Of a stretch of 5,063 nt of DNA, positions 1-5,063 are shown piece by piece. Under the pieces are notes generated by a model. It had not been told where the DNA came from and made no database searches. It was given only the letters and a program-made list of their open reading frames with translations. This stretch comes from Microcaldota archaeon. GTDB lineage: Archaea > Micrarchaeota > Micrarchaeia > Micrarchaeales > CABMGC01. Every line of letters begins with the position of its first letter. Position 1 is the stretch's first letter. Location of the stretch: assembly GCA_027340645.1 (NCBI GenBank), contig DAHWQN010000047.1, forward strand, positions 1-5,063. Reading direction: 5' to 3'. A program made the position numbers and the translations under genes.

Positions 1-1146
1 GTACAACCACCAACTCAAAAATCCACTGGACAAAAGATTGAAGAGAAGAGAGCACATATCAATACGCAGACCAATGAACCAACTCCGCAGGCTATAAATC
101 CTCCTCCAAAAATAAATCCTATACATGAAGATGTGCATATTCAGAAACATGAAGAATCAGTTGCAGCAGCAGGCGAACAGCAAAAAGTAAAAGCTGTTCA
201 TATTCAAGCTGCAGAACCTATCAACATACGCAAAGAGCAGCCAAAGGCTACGGCATCAACAAAACTTAAGGGAATATTCCTTCATGAGATCAAAGTCAAG
301 GATGAAGACATAGAGCCATTCATTGAAGACCTGCGCATGTCTCTTTTGCAATCTGATGTCAACTACAATGCGGCAGAAAAGATATTAGATGGCATAAAAA
401 GTGGTCTTGTAGACAAGAAAATCAGTTCGAGGGACATAGACCGCCAGATAAACGAGGTTATACGAACCTCTATAATGGTTATACTGAAAAGCAAGAGTAA
501 TATTGACCTGGTCAAGATGGCAAAGGAGAAGAAAGCATCAGGCGGAACACCATTCAAAATACTTTTTATAGGGCCTAATGGTGCAGGAAAGACAACAACA
601 ATGGCTAAGCTTGCGCACATGTTTATCAAGAACGGCTTTACATGCGTGCTCTCAGCAAGTGACACGTTTCGTGCTGCTGCCATCGAGCAAACAGTTATAC
701 ATGCGCAACGGCTTGGAGTAAATGTGATAAAAGGCACATACGGCGCTGATCCGGCGAGTGTAGCTTTCGATTCAATTGCCCATGCAAAGGCTCACAGCAT
801 AGACGTTGTATTGATAGATAGCGCAGGCCGCCAAGAAACTAACAAAAGCCTAATGGACGAAGTAAAAAAGATGGTGCGCGTGGCTAAACCTGACATAAAG
901 GTTTTTGTTGGCGAGAGTATTGCAGGAAACACATTGCTTAATCAAGTGCACGAGTTCAATGCGGCAATAGGCCTCGATGGGGTGATATTGACAAAACTGG
1001 ACTGCGATGCAAAGGGCGGGAACACATTATCGATAATAAGCGAAGCAGACGTGCCTGTGATATATTTTGGATTAGGGGAGAAGTATGACGATCTTATGCC
1101 ATACAATCCAGACTTTATACTCAACAACATAGTGCAGGCCGGCTAA
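1..1146 (+). CDS. ftsY: Signal recognition particle receptor FtsY (5' end cut by window edge)
   Basis: FtsY is the SRP receptor GTPase: it docks SRP-ribosome complexes at the membrane by pairing its NG domain with that of SRP54. The frame is open from base 1 with no stop, so the GTG at 133 (no ribosome site in front) is probably internal and the true start lies off the left edge; 381 codons are visible. The first ~85 residues are a Pro/Gln/Glu/Lys-rich linker, usual for the variable A region. The N-domain helical bundle follows (about 250-530 nt), then the G domain: P-loop GPNGAGKTTT (571-600), DTFRAAAIEQ (661-690), DSAGRQ (817-834), TKLD (991-1002) followed by AKGG, and the C-terminal GEKYDDLMPYNP signature. 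FtsY is favoured over SRP54 because there is no Met-rich M domain after the G domain and the C-terminus ends where FtsY ends. One small oddity: the G3 motif reads DSAGR where DTAGR is usual, a conservative change. Confidence 0.96.
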   Translation, partial: VQPPTQKSTGQKIEEKRAHINTQTNEPTPQAINPPPKINPIHEDVHIQKHEESVAAAGEQQKVKAVHIQAAEPINIRKEQPKATASTKLKGIFLHEIKVKDEDIEPFIEDLRMSLLQSDVNYNAAEKILDGIKSGLVDKKISSRDIDRQINEVIRTSIMVILKSKSNIDLVKMAKEKKASGGTPFKILFIGPNGAGKTTTMAKLAHMFIKNGFTCVLSASDTFRAAAIEQTVIHAQRLGVNVIKGTYGADPASVAFDSIAHAKAHSIDVVLIDSAGRQETNKSLMDEVKKMVRVAKPDIKVFVGESIAGNTLLNQVHEFNAAIGLDGVILTKLDCDAKGGNTLSIISEADVPVIYFGLGEKYDDLMPYNPDFILNNIVQAG

Positions 1147-1154
1147 CCTGAAAT

Positions 1155-1364
1155 TTAAGCGCGTTGCGCTTCAAAAAGGGGCACGTGTTTTTCATCGCTC
1201 ATTCTCCTGATTGTTTGAAGCACATAGACCAAATGACTTTCCGCACTCTCTTCTGTGCTACCCCTTACTAATATACTCGTTACCTTTCCATCAGCACTGC
1301 GGATGGTAGCAACGGCAGTATGGTCTCCTTTTCTCCCCTTCACAATACTTCCCTTAAATGGCAT
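1155..1364 (-). CDS. Small uncharacterised protein, convergent with ftsY
   Basis: I do not recognise this protein. From the ATG at 1364 it has 69 residues; an in-frame TTG at 1397 would give 80. I chose the ATG because neither start has a ribosome site and a purine-rich plus AATAAAAA stretch (about 1402-1414 on this strand) would place a transcript start between the two, but this is weak. The sequence suggests a basic lead (KGSIVKGRKGD), two beta strands (TAVATIRS, VTSILVRGS) joined by an ADGK turn, then an amphipathic helix (EESAESHLVYVLQTIRRM) and a short tail: a small soluble beta-beta-alpha fold without Cys or membrane segments. It ends 8 bases from the ftsY stop and is transcribed towards it. 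Composition looks protein-like and no better frame covers the interval, but coding status rests on that alone. Confidence 0.55.
   Translation of the reverse strand: MPFKGSIVKGRKGDHTAVATIRSADGKVTSILVRGSTEESAESHLVYVLQTIRRMSDEKHVPLFEAQRA
1157..1171. repeat. Short perfect inverted repeat at the ftsY/small-gene convergence
   Basis: AAGCGC and GCGCTT (6-base arms, 3-base GTT loop) form a perfect hairpin just after the ftsY stop and inside the last codons of the minus-strand gene. Its position between converging genes would suit a two-way termination or RNA end-stabilising element. No long T tract follows on either strand, and archaeal termination relies mainly on T tracts, so the role is unproven and it may be chance. 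Confidence 0.3.
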
Positions 1365-1495
1365 ATAATCACTAGTCGCGCTAATGTTACAATGCAAACC
1401 CTTTTTATTCCTTTTCTAAGCGGCATAATAGTGGACTATTACCCAACAGCGATTTTCCTGCAGTGTAATATAAGTAATTTGTGGATGTATCCTGT

Positions 1496-1506
1496 ATTAT
1501 TTATAA
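1496..1506 (+). promoter_or_regulatory. TATA-like box of the sdh operon promoter
   Basis: An AT-only run, ATTATTTATAA, is centred about 23-24 bases ahead of the sdhA ATG at 1525. There is no GGTGA-like site in front of that ATG. This pairing, a TATA-like box about 25 bases ahead of a start codon without a ribosome site, is the usual look of a leaderless archaeal transcript beginning at or very near the ATG. The spacing is slightly shorter than the common 26-27 bases. Confidence 0.5.
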
Positions 1507-1524
1507 CAAAAATACAGTGCCTAA

Positions 1525-3243
1525 ATGGAGTATGATTCATACGAATGTGATGTTCTTGTCATCGGTGCAGGAGGCGCAGGCATGCGTGCAGCTCTCGCTG
1601 CAGCGGAAAACAACTCCAAGGTTATAATACTTTCAAAATCTGTTCTAGGCAAGGCACATACTGTAATGGCTGAGGGTGGTATAGCCGCATCTATGGGTAA
1701 TGTGGATTCAAAAGATGACTGGAAGATGCATTTTAAAGATACCATAATAGAGGGTGTCTATCTCGGGGATTGGCGAATGGCAGAGATACTTGCCAAGGAG
1801 GCTCCAGAAGCGGTATATGGGCTTGAGCGCATAGGTGCGATCTTTGATAGAACGGAAGAAGGCAAGATAATGCAGCGCGCATTCGGCGGCCATACGTATA
1901 AAAGATTATGCCATGTTGGAGACAAAACGGGACTTGAGCTAATAAGATCACTTGAGGATAAAATACTGCACAAAGACGTAACAGTTTTTGATGAGTTAGT
2001 TATAACCACTTTGGTAAACAGAAGTGGTAAGCTATCCGGGGCAATAGGTTTCCAAATGCGCACTGGAAGGTTCATTGCATTCAGTGCAAAGTCCACTATA
2101 ATCGCTACGGGCGGTTTAGGGCGGATTTACAAAATCACATCAAATTCCTGGGAAAGTACTGGAGATGGCATAGCATTGGCGTTAAAAGCAGGGGCAGAGT
2201 TAAGGGACATGGAAATGGTACAATTTCATCCAACCGGAATGGTGTGGCCCTTATCCATGCGCGGAATACTTGTGACTGAGGGCGTTAGGGGAGAAGGCGG
2301 CATGCTGTACAACAGCAAGAATGAGCGTTTTATGTTAAGATATTCTCCAGAGCGCAAAGAGCTTGATGCACGCGACGTAGTTGCGCGTGCAATATATAAC
2401 GAGATACAGAAAGGCAACGGTACAGAACATGGCGGAGTATATTTGGACATAACTCACAAGGGAAAGGAGTTCATACTTAAGAAGTTGCCTGGCATGTATG
2501 CACAGTTCAAGGATTTTGCGGGAGTTGACATAACTAAAGAACGCATGGAGGTTGCCCCTACTGTACATTATTTTATGGGGGGTATAAATACAGATCCAGA
2601 AACATGCATGACAAGTATTCCTGGTCTTTATGCTGCTGGAGAGTGTGCAGGCGGGCTTCATGGGGCAAATCGTCTGGGCGGCAACTCCCTTGCAGAAATA
2701 CTTATTTTCGGGAAGCGTGCAGGAGAACATGCGTCTGAAACCGCAAAACATTCGTCATCGGAAAAAATCGGAGATGATTGTATACAAAGGGAAATTAAGA
2801 GAGTTAAAAGTTATCTATCGGATGCTACTGACGGAGAAAATCCATTCAAGCTTCTTGAAAGGCTTCGGTGTACTATGGATGACAAACTCGGCATAATTCG
2901 GAATGCCAAAGATATGTCTGATGGTATTGATATAATTCGTGACATAAAGCTTAAGGCAAGCGGTACAAAAGTAAAAGGCGGCATGGCATTCAATCATGGC
3001 CTTATAACCTGTCTGGCCTTAGACAACATGGCTATTTTGGCAGAGTGCATGTTCCTAAGTGCTCTTGAGCGAAAGGAGAGCAGAGGTGCCCATACGCGCA
3101 ACGATTATCCAAAGAAAGATCCAAAATGGAAAGTAAATATTATGCTATCCATAAAGAATGGGAAGATATCAGTGTCTCATATCAAGGTTCCAAAGGCACC
3201 AGAAAACCTCGCAATAATAATAGGTGAAGAGAGTTATGCATAG
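1525..3243 (+). CDS. sdhA: Succinate dehydrogenase/fumarate reductase flavoprotein subunit, Sdh1-like
   Basis: This is the catalytic subunit of complex II, interconverting succinate and fumarate at FAD on the inner face of the membrane. Of 572 residues, GAGGAG (14-19) is the dinucleotide-binding loop and His45 in KAHTVMAEGG matches the histidine that bonds covalently to FAD. His235 in QFHPTG, Arg283 in DARDVVAR (proton-shuttle Arg), His348 in HYFMGG and Arg383 in HGANRLGGNS supply the dicarboxylate site, so all key residues are present. The C-terminal domain carries ESRGAHTRNDYP (518-529). Wording such as WRMAEILAKEAPE, FGGHTY and SNSWE..GDG resembles mycobacterial Sdh1 SdhA as I recall it, but this protein is shorter by some tens of residues. 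The N-terminus begins eight residues before the FAD loop, which supports the ATG chosen. The direction in vivo cannot be read from sequence. L-aspartate oxidase is excluded by the adjoining sdhB and sdhC. Confidence 0.97.
   Translation: MEYDSYECDVLVIGAGGAGMRAALAAAENNSKVIILSKSVLGKAHTVMAEGGIAASMGNVDSKDDWKMHFKDTIIEGVYLGDWRMAEILAKEAPEAVYGLERIGAIFDRTEEGKIMQRAFGGHTYKRLCHVGDKTGLELIRSLEDKILHKDVTVFDELVITTLVNRSGKLSGAIGFQMRTGRFIAFSAKSTIIATGGLGRIYKITSNSWESTGDGIALALKAGAELRDMEMVQFHPTGMVWPLSMRGILVTEGVRGEGGMLYNSKNERFMLRYSPERKELDARDVVARAIYNEIQKGNGTEHGGVYLDITHKGKEFILKKLPGMYAQFKDFAGVDITKERMEVAPTVHYFMGGINTDPETCMTSIPGLYAAGECAGGLHGANRLGGNSLAEILIFGKRAGEHASETAKHSSSEKIGDDCIQREIKRVKSYLSDATDGENPFKLLERLRCTMDDKLGIIRNAKDMSDGIDIIRDIKLKASGTKVKGGMAFNHGLITCLALDNMAILAECMFLSALERKESRGAHTRNDYPKKDPKWKVNIMLSIKNGKISVSHIKVPKAPENLAIIIGEESYA
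3222..3227 (+). promoter_or_regulatory. Shine-Dalgarno site that fixes the sdhB start
   Basis: AGGTGA matches the archaeal 16S 3' end complement and sits 8 bases ahead of the ATG at 3236, inside the last codons of sdhA. It contains the GTG at 3224, which is an alternative in-frame start for sdhB; that GTG is therefore most likely part of the ribosome site, not the start. Confidence 0.75.
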
Positions 3244-3994
3244 CGATACAGTAAAACTAAAAATATTTCGCAAAGACCACGGCGAAAAGAGTCCAGGAAG
3301 GCATGATGAGTTCGAAGTGCCAGTTACTGAAGGCATGTCAGTGCTAGATGCAGTCAATTATGTTGTTGAGAATATCGATTCAACAATTTCAGTGCGCTGG
3401 AACTGCAAGGCTGCACATTGCGGTTCATGTGCGGCTGAAATAAACAACTATCCGCGTTTGATGTGCAAGACTAGGATAGATGACATAGGGGCAGAAATAA
3501 CAGTGAACCCTATGGGTGCATTTCCACATGTCAAGGACCTTGTCACGGATTTATCTGGAAATTTTGAGATAGACAGAAACATACCTGAGTTTAAGCCTAA
3601 AAAAGGCATCGAGCTGCCCTGGAATATAAAGGAACAGGATGTTACAAGAGCGCAGGAGTTTCGGAAGTGCATAGAGTGCTTCCTGTGCATGGACGTATGC
3701 CATGTGATAAGGAACCATAGCTCAAAATACATAGGACCAAGGCATATAATAAAAGCAGCCGCTCTTGACATGCATCCCTTGGATACAGTAGACAGATCTG
3801 TGTCATTGATGAATGACAAGGGACTTAGCCTATGCAATGTAACAAAATGCTGCCAGGAGGTGTGTCCTGAACACATAAAAATAACTGATAATGCCATAAT
3901 ACCTGAAAAAGAGCGTGCGATAGACAAAATGTATGATCCTGCGCTGATGCTATTCGACAAACTCAAGGCCATCGGAAAGAGTGGAAGCAGATGA
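3236..3994 (+). CDS. sdhB: Succinate dehydrogenase iron-sulfur subunit, Sdh1-like
   Basis: SdhB relays electrons from FAD in SdhA to the quinone site through three Fe-S clusters. From the ATG at 3236 it has 252 residues, near the usual 240-250. The plant-ferredoxin-like domain holds [2Fe-2S] ligands Cys57, 62, 65 and 77 (C-x4-C-x2-C-x11-C). The C-terminal helical domain holds CIECFLCMDVC (Cys145, 148, 151, 155) and Cys200, 206 and 210 before Pro211; by comparison with E. coli SdhB, Cys145, 148, 151 and 210 bind [4Fe-4S] and Cys155, 200 and 206 bind [3Fe-4S]. Cys205 is an extra cysteine beside Cys206. It is not at the position (Val207 of E. coli FrdB; here Thr203) where a Cys converts the cluster to [4Fe-4S]. 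The KCC.EVCPEHIKITDNAIIP tail pattern agrees, from memory, with Sdh1-type SdhB. The gene overlaps sdhA by 8 bases and sdhC by 4, so translation is probably coupled. Confidence 0.96.
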   Translation: MHSDTVKLKIFRKDHGEKSPGRHDEFEVPVTEGMSVLDAVNYVVENIDSTISVRWNCKAAHCGSCAAEINNYPRLMCKTRIDDIGAEITVNPMGAFPHVKDLVTDLSGNFEIDRNIPEFKPKKGIELPWNIKEQDVTRAQEFRKCIECFLCMDVCHVIRNHSSKYIGPRHIIKAAALDMHPLDTVDRSVSLMNDKGLSLCNVTKCCQEVCPEHIKITDNAIIPEKERAIDKMYDPALMLFDKLKAIGKSGSR

Positions 3995-4698
3995 ACAAAG
4001 CAATAAAAAAATACATACCGGCGGAGTTTCTTGAATTTAATCCTAGGCTGTATGCATTCATATTGATAATAGCCATAGCCGTAATAGCTTTCTTCATATT
4101 CCCTGTAAAGGAATTAAACGGGTACATTGATCCATTCTACTCTCCGACAATACTAGTGCTGCCATTCGTCGGCCTTTATCGCCTCACATGCTATGCATAC
4201 AGAAAGGATTATAATAAACACATATTCAAGCATCCACTCGCATGTCCAGTCGTGGAAAGTATGGATTCTAAGAAAAGGGAGTACAGCGGAGAGACAAGTG
4301 CAATATTTAAGATTGAGAATATGCACCGATACTTTTTATATGCAGCAATAATAATATTGCCGTTCTTCTTCTATGATGTTTATACTTCGTTATTTTATAC
4401 AGGAGCATTCGTTCTTAGGCTCGGCAGCATAATACTCGCGATAAATGCTGTGCTTCTGACTTTGTATGTATTCTCATGCCACTCTCTGCGGAGCTTGATA
4501 GGTGGGCGCACTGACTGTTTTAGTTGCTTGAATGGAGGCACTCTAAGGAAGAAGATATACAATAAGCAATCATGGCTAAACGCGCATCATGAGGAATTAG
4601 CCTGGATAAGCCTGATATTTATAATATTTGTAGACTTGTATCTACGCGGGCTTGCGGCAGGCATGCCGATAGACTTTACTTTCATGGTGATTCATTGA
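3991..4698 (+). CDS. sdhC: Succinate dehydrogenase membrane anchor, five-helix Sdh1-like type
   Basis: This 235-residue protein anchors SdhAB and should hold the quinone site. About five membrane helices are visible: residues ~20-40, 51-69, 113-132, 142-163 and 203-222. It does not look like the three-helix SdhC/SdhD pair. Between and inside the helices are RLTCYAYRKDY (Cys67), HPLAC (Cys85), ENMHRYF (His112), FSCHSLR (Cys163, His164), GGRTDCFSC (Cys176, Cys179) and LNAHHEELAW (His199, His200). These match, as I remember it, the anchor of actinobacterial Sdh1 (Rv0249c family), for which a cryo-EM structure reported a membrane-embedded Rieske-type [2Fe-2S] cluster instead of haem. Which of these residues are ligands here is inference. 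The ATG overlaps the sdhB stop as ATGA, and no good ribosome site precedes it, pointing to coupled translation. Alone it would be called a hypothetical membrane protein; the operon and motifs decide the call. Confidence 0.88.
   Translation: MNKAIKKYIPAEFLEFNPRLYAFILIIAIAVIAFFIFPVKELNGYIDPFYSPTILVLPFVGLYRLTCYAYRKDYNKHIFKHPLACPVVESMDSKKREYSGETSAIFKIENMHRYFLYAAIIILPFFFYDVYTSLFYTGAFVLRLGSIILAINAVLLTLYVFSCHSLRSLIGGRTDCFSCLNGGTLRKKIYNKQSWLNAHHEELAWISLIFIIFVDLYLRGLAAGMPIDFTFMVIH
4686..4690 (+). promoter_or_regulatory. Ribosome binding site for the 54-residue membrane peptide
   Basis: GGTGA lies 4 bases ahead of the TTG at 4695, within the last codons of sdhC. The same core precedes sdhB. The spacing is on the short side, but with the TTGA start/stop overlap it makes translation of the downstream small ORF credible. 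Confidence 0.5.
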
Positions 4699-4859
4699 AG
4701 CTTCTCAAACCAAGATACAGATTCCCTATTTTCTTTGCTGGAATTATGCTCATTGTAGCTGCAGGTTTTCTTCACAGGTTTATGTTTGTTGATCAAGGAG
4801 CTACAGAGGCAACTGTAATAATTGGATTTTTCTTGCTGGTGTCTTCCATAGCTCTCTAA
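4695..4859 (+). CDS. Small two-helix membrane protein, possible extra SDH subunit
   Basis: A 54-codon ORF starts at TTG 4695, overlaps the sdhC stop by 4 bases (TTGA) and has GGTGA just upstream. No ATG or GTG lies in frame between the preceding stop (4590) and this TTG; the next ATG (4746) would cut into the first helix. The peptide has a basic lead (KLLKPRYRF), a hydrophobic helix at residues ~10-27 (FPIFFAGIMLIVAAGFLH), a short loop with Asp33, Gln34 and Glu38, and a second helix at ~39-54 (ATVIIGFFLLVSSIAL) that runs to the C-terminus. With the positive lead inside, both ends would face the cytoplasm (inference). Being the fourth overlapping gene of the operon, it may be an accessory or stabilising subunit of the complex. 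I recognise no family; the best alternative is an unrelated membrane peptide that shares the transcript. Confidence 0.65.
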   Translation: MKLLKPRYRFPIFFAGIMLIVAAGFLHRFMFVDQGATEATVIIGFFLLVSSIAL

Positions 4860-4914
4860 GACCTTCTTTTGTCAAAATGATGGCGGTTGTCTGCTGCACA
4901 CTCTGTAATAAGGG

Positions 4915-4922
4915 TATATAAA
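4915..4922 (+). promoter_or_regulatory. TATA box upstream of the pilin-like gene
   Basis: TATATAAA is a near-ideal archaeal TATA box. Transcription would start about 25 bases on, near 4942-4946, leaving a leader of roughly 30 bases before the ATG at 4973. The 113-base gap from the small membrane gene (ending 4859) to that ATG holds this box, a T-rich stretch at about 4862-4869 that could help end the sdh transcript, and nothing else I can support. Confidence 0.55.
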
Positions 4923-4972
4923 TATGAACGCAGATAAAGGTGACAGAGCTTCAATAAAAATGTGTTAGTTAC

Positions 4973-5063
4973 ATGAAATCCGTGAGAGCGCAATTCTGGT
5001 CTTTCGATATAATGTTCGCCATTGTGGTGTTCATGGTCGCAATAACTATACTCACATACGTGT
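4973..5063 (+). CDS. Start of a type IV pilin-like/class III signal membrane protein (3' end outside window)
   Basis: Thirty codons are visible before the right edge. An in-frame stop at 4955 means the ATG at 4973 is the first possible ATG; no ribosome site is seen. The peptide has a short basic lead, MKSVRA, then QFWSFD and one long hydrophobic helix (IMFAIVVFMVAITILTYV). Archaeal class III signal peptides are cut just before a Gln that opens the hydrophobic segment, with an acidic residue about five positions in; here Gln7 would be +1 and Asp12 +6, so cleavage by a PibD/EppA-type prepilin peptidase between Ala6 and Gln7 is plausible. Many archaeal secreted proteins with a single N-terminal helix share the RxQ-F-S-(L/F)-D pattern, so it may be a pilin, a pseudopilin-like surface protein, or simply an N-terminally anchored protein. 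The family cannot be settled from 30 residues. Confidence 0.6.
   Translation, partial: MKSVRAQFWSFDIMFAIVVFMVAITILTYV

Noticed and set aside
133..135. GTG at 133 as the start of ftsY
   Set aside because: The frame stays open back to base 1 with linker-like codons and no stop, and no ribosome site precedes the GTG; the start is more likely off the left edge.
363..737. A 124-codon minus-strand ORF inside ftsY
   Set aside because: It is antisense to the conserved GTPase motifs, so its open frame is explained by codon bias of ftsY.
1147..1524. RNA gene, CRISPR or mobile-element signal in the non-operon interval
   Set aside because: No tRNA-like cloverleaf, no spaced direct repeats and no transposase or terminal inverted repeats were seen; only the small gene, a short hairpin and promoter-like AT runs.
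1320..1535. A 71-codon plus-strand ORF running through the promoter gap into sdhA
   Set aside because: It overlaps the start of sdhA and the minus-strand small gene, spans the AT-rich promoter region, and has a composition typical of a chance frame.
2335..2751. A 138-codon minus-strand ORF inside sdhA
   Set aside because: It is antisense to the catalytic core of sdhA, with no start signal or recognisable protein pattern.
3224..3226. GTG at 3224 as the start of sdhB
   Set aside because: It lies within AGGTGA, a good ribosome site correctly spaced for the ATG at 3236; there is no ribosome site ahead of the GTG itself.
3448..3972. A 174-codon minus-strand ORF inside sdhB
   Set aside because: It lies wholly opposite a well-conserved sdhB; its Cys/His/Ser-rich translation is the usual antisense reflection of the Fe-S coding sequence.
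4924..4968. A 14-codon ORF ahead of the pilin-like gene, as a possible leader peptide
   Set aside because: Its ATG touches the TATA box at 4915-4922 and lies upstream of the expected transcript start, so it would not be on the mRNA from that promoter.

Overview
The window looks archaeal. It encodes an archaeal-type SRP receptor FtsY, uses GGTGA Shine-Dalgarno motifs and TATA-like promoter boxes, is rich in AGA/AGG/ATA codons, and ends in the start of a short-signal, pilin-like membrane protein of the kind common in DPANN archaea. A Micrarchaeota/ARMAN-like acidophile would fit (my inference; no marker here fixes the lineage). Most of the window is filled by a succinate dehydrogenase operon.

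Layout. Positions 1-1146 (+) hold ftsY, cut by the left edge: a low-complexity linker followed by complete N and G domains. Converging on it from the minus strand is an unrecognised small gene (about 1155-1364, or to 1397). The gap at about 1398-1524 is a divergent promoter region with a TATA-like box ahead of sdhA. Then come tightly packed plus-strand genes: sdhA (1525-3243, probably leaderless), sdhB (3236-3994, 8-base overlap, own GGTGA), sdhC (3991-4698, ATGA overlap) and a previously easy-to-miss 54-codon ORF (4695-4859, TTG start overlapping the sdhC stop, GGTGA just upstream) that encodes a two-helix membrane peptide. A TATA box at about 4915 opens the next transcription unit, whose first gene (4973 to the right edge) begins like a type IV pilin-like protein.

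How the genes work together. SdhA oxidises succinate (or reduces fumarate) at a covalently bound FAD. SdhB carries electrons through three Fe-S clusters. SdhC, a five-helix anchor with conserved-looking Cys/His positions, passes them to quinone. Several signatures across A, B and C match, as I remember them, the mycobacterial Sdh1 class, whose anchor holds a membrane-embedded Rieske-type [2Fe-2S] cluster rather than haem. The 54-residue peptide is a candidate extra subunit. FtsY and the pilin-like gene have no evident functional link to the complex beyond membrane targeting.
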